NCBI GenBank assembly: GCA_025769875.1
Contig: JAGFNK010000044.1
Location: 62,001-126,000, forward strand
Direction: 5' to 3'
From: Russula earlei
Lineage: Eukaryota; Basidiomycota; Agaricomycetes; Russulales; Russulaceae
DNA: 64,000 nucleotides
Shown here: positions 9,651-21,964 of the stretch, piece by piece
Layout: each line of letters opens with the position of its first letter
How positions within the stretch are numbered: position 1 is the first letter of the stretch
Position numbers and translations under genes: made by a program
The notes under the pieces: generated by a model
What the model was told of the DNA's origin: nothing
The model's input: only the letters and a program-made list of their open reading frames with translations
The model's database searches: none

Positions 9651-12160
9651 CAAATTCCAAAAATTTTTATGAGGTAGAACAGAACAAGGGCAACAAGAGG
9701 CCGAAACGACAGCAATGGCGAAGAGGTCGGTTCTCAGGCTCAGGTTGTGCCTTTGTCAGGTCACCGACACGTCCGACGGGGTTAAAGTACTTGAACGAGA
9801 TTCCGTGAACCTGGCGCGCGTGGACTGTCGTCGTTGCTTGGTTGGGGGATCTCCATCAGGCAGGAAGAAAAGTTAAACGCGGGTAATAAATTGATCGCGC
9901 TCGGAAGGGGTTCGAGCCACGCAGAGAGGGAGGGCGCGGGTACACGCGTGGTCATCGCCGTTTGTAGACGTTCTAATATGTGCGTCGTATGATTGTCCAA
10001 GACAGAACGATACGCCCAGAACACGCACAAAGAGAAGCAGCCTTATTGGGCTTCCTGTGTTGAAAGAGGGTGCATTTACGAAAGGAATACTGTAACGTTC
10101 ATACTAGTAGTAGCCGAAAGGGACGCAGATGTCCCTGTGCCATTCAGTATGTTGTACAACGTCGTGTTCACGAAAAAAATACCAATCGCTAAGCCGCCGG
10201 ATATCTAGAGTCGGACGTATTCGAACATCGTGCGCCGACGGATGCGAGACGGGCGGAGTCGGGAGGTGCAAGATCGGTGCGACTGCCAGTGCAGTCATGG
10301 GCCCGGCGACTCCTGTTGGGGCCATGAGATGATCTGCGTCCTCAACCTCTGGTCTATTGGGTACTGTATTCCGTTGTTTATTCATGGTACGATGAAATGC
10401 TAGTTCCTCGTTGCGGAGAAGAATGAATGCACCCTTCAAGTTCCCGGTCGGACTGACAATGTGAAGGGAGCTCGCACTGGAAAGACAGAAGACAGAGGTA
10501 AAACATCCTCTCGACGACAGGCATTAGAAGAACATATCTGACGAAAGTGTCAACCGGCTCTTTGTGCCCATGGAATCCGCTCTGATTCCCAGTTGGTCTC
10601 GGCGCAGCAAAGGACCCGATCAACACCTTGCGCAGTCCAGAGTAAGCACTCATGTCCTACGACCTTCGCACAACCGGACTCAGCGATGCAAATGAGTATA
10701 CGATGTCAATTGTGTGGGATGGTGGTGACCTAGTGATCTCCTCGTTATGTAAGGTAGTGATGATTGTCGTGGGAACGAGAGCTGGCGTGAGTGTGGGAGA
10801 TAATAAAATTAAATGGGAGCAATCGCTGGGGTGTAAGTATCCAAGCTGCACCTTGCTTGTCCATTCGCCTCACGGGATGAGCGTTAACTGGAGACAATGG
10901 TCAGAGTTAAGGGGCGACCCGCGGTTTTGGAGGAAGGGCGGTTGGCTGAGAAGTGAAGCCGCACCGCGGGGCTGATCCTCGCCGAATGCTGTAGCAACAT
11001 CATGCATGCCCGCAAAGAGCGTGGTAAAGATGATGGTCCGATGACGGAGACATGCCTTGCTGCGGACAGTGCTTTGAGCAGTGGCGGAACACGTGTGAAA
11101 GAAAAGGATGAAAACCGACTGAGCACGGTCTTCCGAAAGGGCGCTTGGGTTAGAAAGGAAGGCAGTTGAATGGAGGAACGGGTTGGGCGGTGCGGAAACG
11201 ATAATTTGTACGTTAGGAACCGACAGGGGCGACGAAGAGGATGGATTGATACAACCTGACTCCGTCCGATAGCTGGATAACATACAACATTTACGACTGC
11301 AGCGAGTGCTGCACCGACATTGCAATATTCTTCCGAGAGAAGCCATTCAGACCCTCCACTCGCCAGGAGAATGTCTACTCTCATACCGCGATGGTCTCCG
11401 ATCCTTATACCGCGGGGATGAGTTGAAGCGCGCCTAGAGGCTTTTGAGGTGCTGCAGTGTGGCCACCAAGGGGTCTCCGCGAGGACAAGGAGTCGGGTGG
11501 GTTTGCATGGCCGCGAGTTCTTGCAGGACGGTCAATATTTGTGGTGGTGATGGGCATGATTTCAGGTGGATGCAGAGAGAGGAAAGTCGAAGCGGGATGA
11601 CTCCCGGTCGATGAGAAGGACAAAGCACTGCAAGGAGTCGGAACAAGACGCGATTTGTCGATGGTCTCGTTCGGCCGAGAGGTGTGGTCGCTGAAGGCGT
11701 CGGACGGGTTGTCTCACAAATCGGGTGGTGGGGGAAAAGGGAACTGAATGCAAGCGAGTCTTCTGCTGGCCCGGTGAGAGCAGACAAGTTCGGGACTCGT
11801 TTTAGTTTTCAGCTTACGGCAGCCAGATGTACTCGATTGAATGATTTCAAAGTGAAGTGATTTAGCGATACGTGCCTTCGCTCACATGGAGATAAACCTC
11901 TTCGTTTGGAAGCATCTTTGCGATCCCACTCCATCCAAGGTCGACGGCTTTTGAATATCATCCAGATCAGGCTATCTGGGGCAAAGGGACAACCCAAGCG
12001 CGATCTCTCCACATAACGCTTCGTCTCCTCTCCTCCCATTAGCCCTCTTCCCGCCCCTTCCCGCCCTGCTTCTCCAACATTCAGGAGGAGACTTTCGACA
12101 GTTTCTATCTCCATCTTTGCTCTATTCAACGCACTCCTACGACTCCTGCGCTGACTGGCT
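9650..12160. other. CpG-rich stretch without a resolved gene
   Basis: Several minus-strand open stretches (10104-10439, 10378-10653, 10870-11384, 11434-11787) could be exons of one gene. The stretch 10460-10104 reads as a plausible C-terminal exon, containing FILLRNEELAFHRTMNKQ and a Pro-rich tail, preceded by an intron-like gttctt...ttccag. I could not assemble a complete model or name a domain. No RNA gene was found. Confidence 0.3.
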
Positions 12161-12167
12161 GGGCCTC

Positions 12168-12891
12168 ATGGTAAATCCTGCCCTCCTCCGCAACAATTAT
12201 GTTCTATTCAGCAGTGACCTTCTATCAGACCGACTTGTACCAATGTGCTGTCTACAAGCCCACAGGCAGTGATGCGCTGGTCAATTCAAGGCGCCAAGAA
12301 ATCTACTTCATCTACTGGAATCATGCTCTATATGCTGCCGTCGATACATACTTGGTCGACACCACCTGGGTCTCGAGGTTGACCTGGAAGAATGATACGG
12401 ATGCGATGCAGACATTCACTCATACGTACACAACCGATTTCAGGGTAACTAAGGGGGACGAAGTCAATAAGGGATATTCCGTGGCGCAGGCCTTCGAAAG
12501 AATATCTGTAACGATCGAAGGGCAAACGAAAGCGTTCAAACCCACGGGAAACTCGACCATCGCGATGACATTGAACGTATTGCCGCGTTCGTGTCTTGTC
12601 TTCTACCAGAAGAGGTACAGGTTCAAAGAGTCCATGTCCTTCATCCTCGATGCTTGGAACCGAGATTGGAACGTCAGCGTTTCCGAAGGCTGTGACCTTG
12701 CGAGGAAGCATTGTGAGGTGGAGATTATGAGCGACGATTTTGCGACTCTGACGGCGGAATTGGATGGAACGAGGACGGGGACTATGGACGTCAAAACCGT
12801 CCATCGTACGCAAGGTCCCAATATCACCAAGAGGAGGGAAGAGTGTCCCGAACAATGCAGGAAGCAGCTTGGTGAGATCCGCGTCAAGTGA
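12168..12891 (+). CDS. Beta-rich protein, possible ETX/MTX2-like family
   Basis: The preferred model has exons 12168-12213 and 12266-12891 with a 52-nt intron (GTGACC...CCACAG), giving 223 residues from MVNPALLRNNYVLF. An alternative single-exon start at ATG 12199 gives 230 residues. The body alternates polar and hydrophobic residues in long strands with Ser/Thr tracts (TFTHTYTTDFRVTKGDEVNK), then a block containing YQKRYRFKESMSFILDAW, and ends in a basic tail. Long amphipathic strands of this kind are seen in aerolysin/ETX-MTX2-type beta-pore proteins. I also recall similar uncharacterised Agaricomycete proteins, but the toxin-like assignment is inference from pattern only. There is no signal peptide, so it would be cytosolic or unconventionally released. 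Confidence 0.55.
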
Positions 12892-13759
12892 CTCGGAGAA
12901 AAGGTGCGTCAGTCATCCGCTGACGTGAAACAACATGCCAAGTGATGCGGATATGTCCAGACGCATATCTAGTTCCCATCCTCTCCGTGTCCTTTATGCT
13001 TCCATCGTTGTTCCATGCCCTTTACTGTACGATGCGTAGAGCGTAAATCCCTTCTACACGAGAAGCCGCCGATAGACATGCATTATGTTGAGAAGAGAGC
13101 CATTTCAATTGTGGACCATCAATGCTCCACAGTATCCCCCAACCACACCTTTGCCGTCAGTTTGCAGATCTCGACAACCCAGTGAGCAGCCTCGTCTCCG
13201 TTGATTTCCGTGCCCTGCACCCGTGCGATCCATGATGGTGCATCGACGCACCCTCTCCTTTGCTCCACATCACGGATGCGTATGGTCGGTACATCTTCAC
13301 ACGGCGGCGTATCCCGTCTCAGTTGTCTGAGATCATCACTTTCTTGTGATTTGATCTACTCACATCTCTTTATAACACACCTCGTCCGACGAAATCGCAT
13401 ACTAGAATAGATCAGGATCAATCATCAGCGTACATCAGACCGAAAAAGAGCGCCTTTGAGCGCGAACAAAGCGGAGCAAGTACAGCGAACGTGATATAGT
13501 GAGTAGGTGCAGTGAAGAGACTTCAACCAAAGGAAATCCAGGTGAGGACGAGAAAAATACGAGGTCCGTGACAAGGCAGGTACTGAGAGTGCCACCCATG
13601 CAAGGCGTCCTTCGTATCCCGATCCCGAAGACCGAAACGGTCGCAGTTGTCGTGCGGAACGGTGCTCGCGTAGTATAGGTCGAGGGACAGCCCTTGAATC
13701 GTACGCTCCAAGAAATGTGCTCGTGGACATCAAGGCTGGCCACATGTCGCAGTCCATGA
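12892..13759. other. Intergenic stretch
   Basis: This lies between the beta-rich gene and the 3' end of F-box gene A. I see no convincing ORF. Minus-strand ORFs at 13425-13773 overlap one another and look like chance. Parts may belong to the 3' flank shared by F-box paralogues. Confidence 0.4.
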
Positions 13760-15345
13760 TTATGAAAATGCAAAGCGATTTTGATGACGGAGAAGGTTTA
13801 CAGGGCGACCAGTCACATGACGGGCGACGATGAATCCCGCGAATGCACCAACTTTCCCAAAATATGAGAGTTCTTTCAGCTCCGGTAACAGCTCCATAGT
13901 TGGTTCTCCATCCTCCGATCGCAGACAGCGAGAGAGATCTTCGACGAACTCACTGTCAACGAGAAGGGTCTTCACGTTGCCGAAGGACCGGAGGAGTTTG
14001 CGCCACTGTGTCCGGTCGACCTCATTGAGCCGCCTCTCCGATAACGGACGAACTTTTGCATTTTCAAGTATGAAATACTCCACCGCAGAGAACGCTGGGC
14101 TGAGTTCGTCAAAGATTTGTGCCACAGACGATACCTGCGCGTCGAGGTGTCGGCAGACGACCTTCATCTCCAAGGTGTACATCTTGGCCCCGTCATAAGG
14201 ATAAACCATCACTGCAACACCCCAGCTATAGAATATGAATCTGGTGCTGCTCAACCTGAGGTTCTTTGCTTTACTCATAAATTGCAGGAGGCGTGGTATG
14301 GAGAAGGTGGACTGGTTGGTGAATCGGAGCTGGAGCTTCTCGAGGAGAGGGGTGGTAAGGCGAGGAAGAAGCGCTTCCAGGTAAGCGCTCGCACCTCCGA
14401 ACCCAAACCAGCGAAGGTTAGGGAGTGCGGCATGTGTCGTGATCCGCGTATCCAATAGCTCTCCCTCGATATCGCGGTTATCAGGAGGGGGATGAAAATG
14501 GATCCCGAGTGTCTCTAGCTGAGGCATGAGTGAAAGACGCTGGACCAAATCGATTGGACGGAAGGAGGCCGATCTGTGGATCTTTTGAAGCGAGAGGGTG
14601 ACAAGGCCAGCGGGAGTCGTAAGGAGTGGGGATCCCAGGAGAAAATCGAAGTTTATCGATATGAGGTGGCACAGACGTGGTGCTCGCAGTGTTTTAGGAA
14701 GTTTCACGCTCGTATCATCGTCCTCGGTCTGTGCCTCGACATATAAGAATTCCAGCATCGGAAATTCGTCGTCGATGGCGGTGGCGAGGTTCTGCAAATT
14801 CGCGATAGGCATTAGAAGGCGGATACGGCGCACGCGGTCACGGTATTGGAGCGCAAGCAGTATCCTTTCTTCGTCTTCTGCCAGGATGCGGCGATCTTTA
14901 CTAACGTGATCGATGACGAGGGGGAGGCGAGGTGAATGTGCTAGCATGTCTGCTACCGGCGTGCCATATGTACAGACAAGGGAAAGCTGAAGATAGGATG
15001 CTGACGCGAGGATGAGGTACCGCCATCTTTGACAGACGTGCGCGAGCTTGTACCACCAGCGTTCGCGGTCCCATACACCCCCTTGTAGAATACGGTCGTT
15101 CCTAACCTCGTCTGCGTCCAAAAGAATGGGACGATGGAGATAGAAGATGTTGAGAAGCGAGTCGTCATCGAGAATGTGGATAGATGTGTGATTTGAACCG
15201 CTGTTGCCCGCTGCTGTAAACACACAATCTCACGTGTGGAAGAACAGGGAGCGTACCTCGAACGTTGGCACTCACGACTGGGTGTACTGCGACCGAACCG
15301 TGCAACAGACGGGAGGCGGAAGGCGGTAGATAAGCAATGTGTCAT
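13760..15345 (-). CDS. F-box protein A
   Basis: Exons 15345-15257 and 15200-13760 (56-nt intron, GTACGC...CAACAG) give 509 residues. The N-terminal exon begins MTHCLSTAFRLPSV. After the intron comes the F-box: SIHILDDDSLLNIFYLHRP, then RERWWYKLAHVCQRWRYLIL, the typical Agaricomycete F-box with its conserved trailing W-R. The remaining 390 residues form degenerate leucine-rich repeats with family landmarks MPQLETLGI, LPNLRWFGFGGASAYLEAL and LLPELKELSY. F-box proteins link SCF ubiquitin ligases to targets; the LRR part would bind the substrate, which is unknown. It is divergent from F-box gene C, with 169 bp between the two start codons. The alternative start inside the intron is disfavoured because six paralogues share this junction. 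Confidence 0.85.
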
Positions 15346-15514
15346 AGGAGGAAGCCGGCCGTGCAAACGCCTTCGATAATGCCCGGGCACAGGTATCAGG
15401 ATGACAGTGTCGGGCACTCCGAGGTCGACGAGGGTGATGCTGCTAATCCAACCGGCGCGTGTCTTCAATATCAACAGAGTGGCAACTCCGACTCTGTACC
15501 ACATCACTCTTGGG

Positions 15515-17027
15515 ATGTCTCATCTCACACGTCCCACCCCTCCCTTTTGGCCAGTTGATAGCAAAGCAATCGGCCAAGGCCCGCCGAGGCGTGATATCTT
15601 ACGCTGGAGGTACGCTCCCTTTTATCATCTTTATCAGTCGTGAGTAACCAATGTCCATGGGCAACTGACCACATAGTGCACCACCTATCCACATTCTCGA
15701 CCATGACTCTCTTCTCAACATATTTTCTCTCTCTCGGCCGGTTCTCGTAGACGATGCCGAGGCCGATAGTGACCATATTTTAGATGGAGGAGAATGGGGT
15801 CGCGAACGCTGGTGGTATAAGCTCGTGCATGTCTGTCAAAGATGGCGAAACCTCATCCTCGGGTCAGCTTCCTATCTGCAACTTTGCCTTGTCTGTACGT
15901 ATGGCGTGCCGGTAGCAGACATGCTAGCACATTCTCCTCGCCTTCCCCTCATCATCGATTACATCAATGTGAATCGCGACATCACTGAAGATGAAGGGAG
16001 AATACTGCTCGCGCTACAACACCGCGACCGCGTGCGTCGCATCCGCCTTGAGATGTCTATTTCGAATCTGCAGAAGCTCATCGTAGCCATCGAGGACGAT
16101 TTTCCGGTCCTAGAATTCCTCTATGTCGGCCCTCCGTCTAGGCAGGATACGAGCTTGACGCTTTCTAAATCGCTCCGAGCACCACATCTACGCCACCTAA
16201 TACTAAGAAACTTCGCTTTCCCGACAGGTTCTCCATTGCTTGCGACTCCCGGTGCCCTCGTCACACTCTCACTTCAATGCATCCACCCACCGACCTCGTT
16301 TCGTTCAAACGAATTGCTTCAACGCCTTTCGCTCATGCCTCAGCTGGAGACGCTTGGGATCCAATTTCATTCCTATTACACCAGTAGTCATGTTGAGAGG
16401 GATCTGTTGGATGTGCCCATCACGACACATGCGACACTTCCCAACCTTCGCTGGTTCGGGTTCGGGGGTGCGAGCGCCTATCTGGAAGCGCTTCTTCCTC
16501 GTATCACCCTCCCGCTCCTCGAGAAGCTCCAACTCAATTTCCCCCACGAACCTACCTTTTCTGTATCAAACCTCTTGCAATTCATGAGCACGGCGAGGAA
16601 CCTCCGATTGAACAGCATCAAGTTTAACTTCGATGACTCGGGCATTGAGGTCACAGCTTATCCGCACGAAGGAGCCAAAATGTATTCCTTCCTCATGGAT
16701 ATCGGCTGCCGATACCTCGAATTGCAGGTATTCTCATTGGCACAAATCTTTGATGATCTCAGCCCCGCGTTCTCTACTGTGGAGCACCTCACTCTTACGT
16801 ATACCCAAAACGATCCGTCTCCGGAGGATTATACCGAAGCCGAACCCTCACAATGGCGCAAGCTTCTTGGGTCATTTAGGAATCTGAAGACCCTCGTAGT
16901 CGCCAACGGGCTTGTCGGGGAACTCTCTCGTTGTCTCCGACTGGATGACGGAGGGCTTCCTCTGGAGCTGTTACCTGACCTGAAGGAACTCTCCTGGGTA
17001 CCGGGAATGGATCCACTGGATTCATAG
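15515..17027 (+). CDS. F-box protein C, C-terminus shifted
   Basis: Exons 15515-15609 and 15677-17027 (67-nt intron, GTACGC...CACATAG) give 481 residues starting MSHLTRPTPPFWPVDSK. F-box: PPIHILDHDSLLNIF, then GRERWWYKLVHVCQRWRNLIL. LRR landmarks are as in its paralogues. It is the only array member on the plus strand. The end differs: after LPDLKELS the frame gives WVPGMDPLDS and stops. A neighbouring frame still encodes TGFIDAYRAADHH, matching the tails of paralogues (for example FTGFINGRQAAG), so a small indel has replaced the last 15-20 residues. It may still function, since the lost tail is short. Confidence 0.8.
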
Positions 17028-18072
17028 ATGCCTATCGGGCGGCGGATCACCATATAACCCCGATCTGTCGTTGAGCCCGCATTATTTTCGTGAGCTGTAG
17101 TACGTGGCATGGCTACCTGCCACGGTTTGAACAACATATGCCAGTGACATCGACAACAGGTCACATACGATTCAAGGATTACGTTGTGCATCTCTCCGAC
17201 CACCCACGCGAGTCCTGATTCCCAGTACGATTATGAAAACCTCGCTCGTTAAGGAGATCCGAACATAGCTGGAATCCACCTGGACGTCAGCTGGTTTACA
17301 GACCTCGTACATCTTCTTTTCATTTTCTTTCCTTTTCTCTCTCGCCGGGCTTTCTTGAATTGTGACATTAGCGTTGGCTTGGAACTTAGGCATTTTGGCC
17401 GATGCAAGGGGACCACTTCACCTATACCTTACGATCACCGTCTCACGCTCGTCGTGCATATCTCTCCTCAAAGATATTATGTTCCTGTCTGACGTAGACT
17501 GATAGTTTTTCGTGATGTATGTACGAATGCGATGGTGTATTAATAAAGAGGATGTACGATTATATTTTTGAAGGTTTAGATTTGCGGAACGCATCAACCA
17601 CCTTGGAGTGACTTTCCCCGTTCAGCGCCCCCAATGTGCGACACATCGCCTTTTTCCTCCGATTACCATTGCGTATTTGATAACACCATATCCATCTGAC
17701 AGAAACAGAGTCTATTGACTAAAGCGCGGTAAGTACAGCGATCGTGATACAGTGATCATATGGGCGGGCTACAATCGAAGAGATCCAGGTGAACGGGAGG
17801 AAAATGAGACATAGATGTATGTCAATGGGATGGTGTACAAATTTGGGTTGTGTTGGCGCGTTTCGCACCCTGACCTCCTTGACGACTGACGTTATTATAA
17901 TTGAAGTGGGGACCGAGGTCACAGTCACATGTGTGTAGGTAGGTTGTAGTCGAGATGGCACAAACCGTTTCCTGAATCATACATGGAAGCCTGGTTCAAG
18001 TATTGTGCTCGGACCGAGGCTAGCCCAATGCCGCGTAAGCCAGCTCGCGAGCATGGCCCTGACTCAACGCGT
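17028..18072. other. Convergent 3' flanks of F-box genes C and B
   Basis: No gene is recognised. 17900-18000 contains strings such as gaatcatacatgga that recur after other F-box genes (near 36900), suggesting that paralogues were copied together with 3' flanking DNA. Confidence 0.5.
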
Positions 18073-19606
18073 TCAGCGACGGACCACGATTAAAGGGCGA
18101 CCTGCATTCTGACGGGCTTCGATAAAGTCTGTGAACCTATCCCCGTCTTCTCTTCCTGCAGGATACGAGAGTTCCTTCAGCTCAGGTAACAGCTCCAAAG
18201 GAAGTTCCTCTTCTTTTGAACGAAGACAACGGGAGACTTCTCCAACGAGCTCATCGCCAATGAGAAGTACCTTCACTTTGCTGAAGGATCTGAGAAGTTT
18301 GCGCCACTGTGAGCGGTCGAATTCGTCATACAGATCCGGCGACAGGTTATTGTTCGCAGATGCAAGAGTAAGGTGTTCCACGGCAGAGAATATTGGACTG
18401 AGATCATCCAAAACTTCTGCTATGGAATATACCTGAAAATCGATGTCTTCGCAGGCAACGTCCAACCAAAAAGAATAGATCTTGGCTCCTTCACAGGGAT
18501 ATACTTTCACATCAACGCCCGAGGCATCGAAGTAGACATCGGCGCTAATCAACTTGAGGTTCTTCGCTGTACTCATATATGGCAGGAGGCGTGATACAGA
18601 GAAGATAAGCTCGTCGGCGAAACGGAGCTGGAGCTTCTCAAGGAGAGGGGTGGTGATGCGAGGAAGCAGCGCGTCCAGGTAAGCGCTCGCACCTCCGAAC
18701 CCAAACCAGCGAAGGTTAGGGAGTGTAGCATGTACCATGGTCGATGGGTCCAACAATTCCCTCACGATATCACTGTCGGGGACAAAGGAGTGAAAAAGGA
18801 TCCCGAGGGTCTCGAGCTGCGGCATGAGTGAAAGTCGTCGAAGCAAATCGATTGGGCGGAAGGAGGTTGATGGGTGGATCCTTAGAAAGGAGAGAGTGAC
18901 AAGGGAAACAGGAGCCATAAGTAATGGAGATCCTATGGGCAAAGCGAAGTGATGCAATACGAGGTGGCGTAGACGCGGGGCTCGAAATGATGTTGAAAGT
19001 ACCAGGCTCATATCGTTCTTGGCCTCAGTCCCGACATACAGGAATTCCAGAAGCGGAAATTCGTCATTGATGGCCACGATAAACTTCTGCAGTTCCGGAA
19101 CGGGCATTAGAAGGCGGATACGGCACAAGCGATTACGATGCTGGAGTGCAAAATTTATCCTTTTTTCATCTTCTGCCCCGATATCATGACCTTCTTTGAG
19201 GTAATCGATTATGAGGGGAAGGGGAGGTGAATGCAATAGCATATCCGATACCGGCGTGCCATATGTACAGACGAGGCGGAGTTGAAGATAGGATGCTGAT
19301 TGGAGGAGAAGGCACCGCCATCTTTGACAAACATGCGCGAGCTTGTACCACCAACGTTCACAGTCCCATTCACCCCCATTTAGAAGACGGGAGTCGTCAA
19401 CCTCGGTTGTATATTCGTGACGAGGACCATAGAGATGAAATATGTTGATAAGCGAATAGTCATCGAGGATGTGGATAGATGTACTATGGTTCAGCAGCCC
19501 AAAGGAAATAGTTACTCAGAGGTTGAGAAACATAGAAGGGAGCTCACCTCAAGCATGGGGCATCGCGAATCCCTTCCGATGGTTGAGAGCAAGGGAGATG
19601 AGACAT
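18073..19606 (-). CDS. F-box protein B
   Basis: Exons 19606-19548 and 19483-18073 (64-nt intron, GTGAGC...ACCATAG) give 489 residues beginning MSHLPCSQPSEGIRD. F-box: SIHILDDYSLINIFHLYGP, then CERWWYKLAHVCQRWRCLLL. The LRR-like body has MPQLETLGILFHSF and LPNLRWFGFGGASAYLDAL and ends AGRPLIVVRR. The intron has the same position and phase 2 as its paralogues although its 5' site is GTGAGC rather than GTACGC. The predicted role is substrate recognition in an SCF ubiquitin ligase, with the target unknown. It is intact. Confidence 0.85.
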
Positions 19607-20328
19607 AAAGGACGAGTACGCGCGGAGACGTGATTCGACTCCGAAGCGTAACGACGTAAAACTTGATCTCCGATTCGAAAAGTCGCACCTTGTTGGTTAG
19701 TCGGCCTTCCCAAGACAGTCACGGTACGCCTTGCGACTCTCTACGCGCTGCACGTCCTAGTGTGGCCCCGTCGGTGATGGTTTTGTCCACGTTGTTGTGA
19801 AACGAAGTCGAGACGGACCAGCGGAGCGCAATGCCCGCCCGGCCTGAACTGCCCGGCTGATCCGGTGGATGCTACGACCATCTTTGCTTACTACTCTACT
19901 AGTATCACTTCACTCCAGCCTGAGTTCGTTGCTTCGTTGCAGTGAACCGAACGTCGTATTGAGCGACTTAAGCGACACTACTCCCAGGCACCTGCTCCGG
20001 TGTTCCGACTTTGTCTTCCTTGTTCTCCATCTCCTCTCTGCCACCCCGCATGACGTCTCCAGGCACAACATTTGGCCCCTCTACACGGGAAACCTGCGGA
20101 CAAGGATAACCACAACCAAGTGGCGCTGTCACTTACCGGGGAGCCCGTTGGACTTGTATTTGGTCAATTTGTCTCCTCACCGCTTTCCTTCATCGGTTGG
20201 AATCCCTGCCGCACGAGTGTGTACAAAGTCATTGCACCTCTAACGGCCTAAGCTTGTAGTCCCTTGTTTACATACCATACTTATACCTGTGGAACATTGC
20301 TTCGAATGACCCGACTTTTCAACGGCAC
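19607..20328. other. Divergent upstream region of F-box B and the 20.3-kb gene
   Basis: CpG-rich. An open frame at 19869-20243 (124 codons, Leu/Ser-rich) lies in the likely leader of the downstream gene and has no recognised domain. I treat it as non-coding. Confidence 0.4.
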
Positions 20329-21958
20329 ATGGATCCATCCAGGAACTTACACTCTTCGCTAATATCTAGGTCTGCGAATCACGTACCCACGGCCTCCGAC
20401 CACGCGCAGCAAGACGGTAAACCCCTGACACAATATCCTGATATATTCAATCAACCGCCAGCTGGGGCTGTAGGTCCTCCCTCGTCGGCTCGTCATCAGA
20501 GGACCGAATCTTTCTTAACTCCATATGGAACCCCAGCAAGCATCAGTCGGATGCACATGTCACACTCTGTTGATAGTCAAAGTGATGGATCTGAGACGGG
20601 TCTCGTTGCCCCGGATCCCCCTAACCCAACTCTATCATCGTCATTTGCAACGTACGGATGCTTTCCCCTGCCTTCTCTTGGTAAGTCATTGCTCTTCCTG
20701 GCATCGGTTACCGTCACCGATTATCCTGCCTCTAGCGTATGGTAGCCCATGCAATGTATCCCAAAGGTTTCCTTCCCCACATCCTCGAGCATCGTCTCGG
20801 TCATCCCTCATTCCTCCGCCACCGGCAGTTCCAGATGGTGGAGGCCGCTTCGTTTACGCTGGTTCGTATGCAGACGTAACTCAACCAGCTCCCACCGCGG
20901 TTTCGAAGTTGGTTCCTGAGTACATGCAACCGACAACGTTGCCTCTGTCGCCCGATGCGCTCCTTGCTCCTTCATTCCCTTTAGACCATACAAGTCATAC
21001 AAGGCATTACAACGAAGCGGACGCCCTTCACAGGAAGAATATGCAGAACCACTATGCCAATCCACATGCTTTTGGGAATCAGTATCAGGCCACATCGGCC
21101 GTATCTACGCAATTTCCTAAGCGGCCTGGTTCTCCACCGGCGAGTGCATATTATCCTGCTGCTTGGTCGTCGCTGGAGCCGCCATCGCATACACAACATG
21201 ACTCCTGGGTTTTTCTGAATTCTGATCATGTTTTTTCCTCATCATCATCTGAACTGCAAGACAACACGGTGAGTGGCGCGCCCTTGCCTGGACCGGGGTC
21301 ATCTGGTCCTCCGTCTCAGATTGCGAGCCCCGCCCTTTCTCAACAAGGCACCTCGTCGACGAATCTACGGGCGCCGCGCGAGCATCGCCGCGCCACGAAA
21401 CGTAAGCGTGTCGACCAACCAAAAGACCCGAGAGCTACCCCGAGCCTTCGACATCAAAGGCAAAGTAACGGAGAAACAATAACGACGCAGATTGCGCGCC
21501 CCGCCCTTCCTCAACAAGGCACCTCGTCGATGACTCTACTGGATCCGCATGAACATCGCTGCACTCGAGAATGTAAGCGCGTCGACCAACCGAAAGACCC
21601 GACGGCTACCACAAGGCTTCGAAATCAACGGCAAAGTGACGAAGCAATAACGAAACCCCAGATTGCGAGCCCCGCCCTTCCTAACCAAGGTACCTCGTCG
21701 ACAACTCTACGGGCTCCTCATGATCGTCGCCCCGCCCCAAAACGTAAGCGTGTCGACCAACCGAAAGACCCGAAAGCTGCCAACAGGCTTCGAAAGCGAA
21801 GGGAAAGTGACGATAGAAAATTGGAGGAAATATTTGACATAGCTGTTCCAAGCAGCGTTGGAAAGGTTCCGAAGAAGGATCGCCTCGATCTGAGTACGTC
21901 CCAATCGTTGCGGCTTTACCAGATGATGAATGAGCGTTGTCAGTTCTTCAATATGTGA
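20329..21958 (+). CDS. Basic-repeat protein with bHLH-like C-terminus
   Basis: Exons 20329-20680 and 20736-21958 (55-nt intron, GTAAGT...CCTCTAG) give 524 residues. Residues 1-330 are Ser/Pro-rich and disordered. Then three 57-residue units start at nucleotides 21317, 21488 and 21659, each of pattern QIASPALxxQGTSS...KRVDQPKDP...RLRxxRxS. The third unit keeps KRKRVDQPKDPKAANRLRKR and continues into an amphipathic segment (RRESDDRKLEEIFDIAVP, a loop, then KKDRLDLSTSQSLRLYQMM). Basic region, helix, loop and helix in that order suggest a bHLH-like DNA-binding domain; this is inference. Each unit has a KRKR-type nuclear localisation signal. Units 1 and 2 are degenerate copies without the helices. 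The stop is 6 bp from a converging minus-strand ORF. Confidence 0.65.
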
Positions 21959-21964
21959 GAATGT

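Noticed and set aside
9900..9925. ggttcgagcc as a tRNA T-arm
   Set aside because: No matching acceptor, D-arm or anticodon stem nearby.
11809..12129. 106-codon minus-strand ORF upstream of the beta-rich gene
   Set aside because: Lies in the promoter region, no domain, composition typical of chance.
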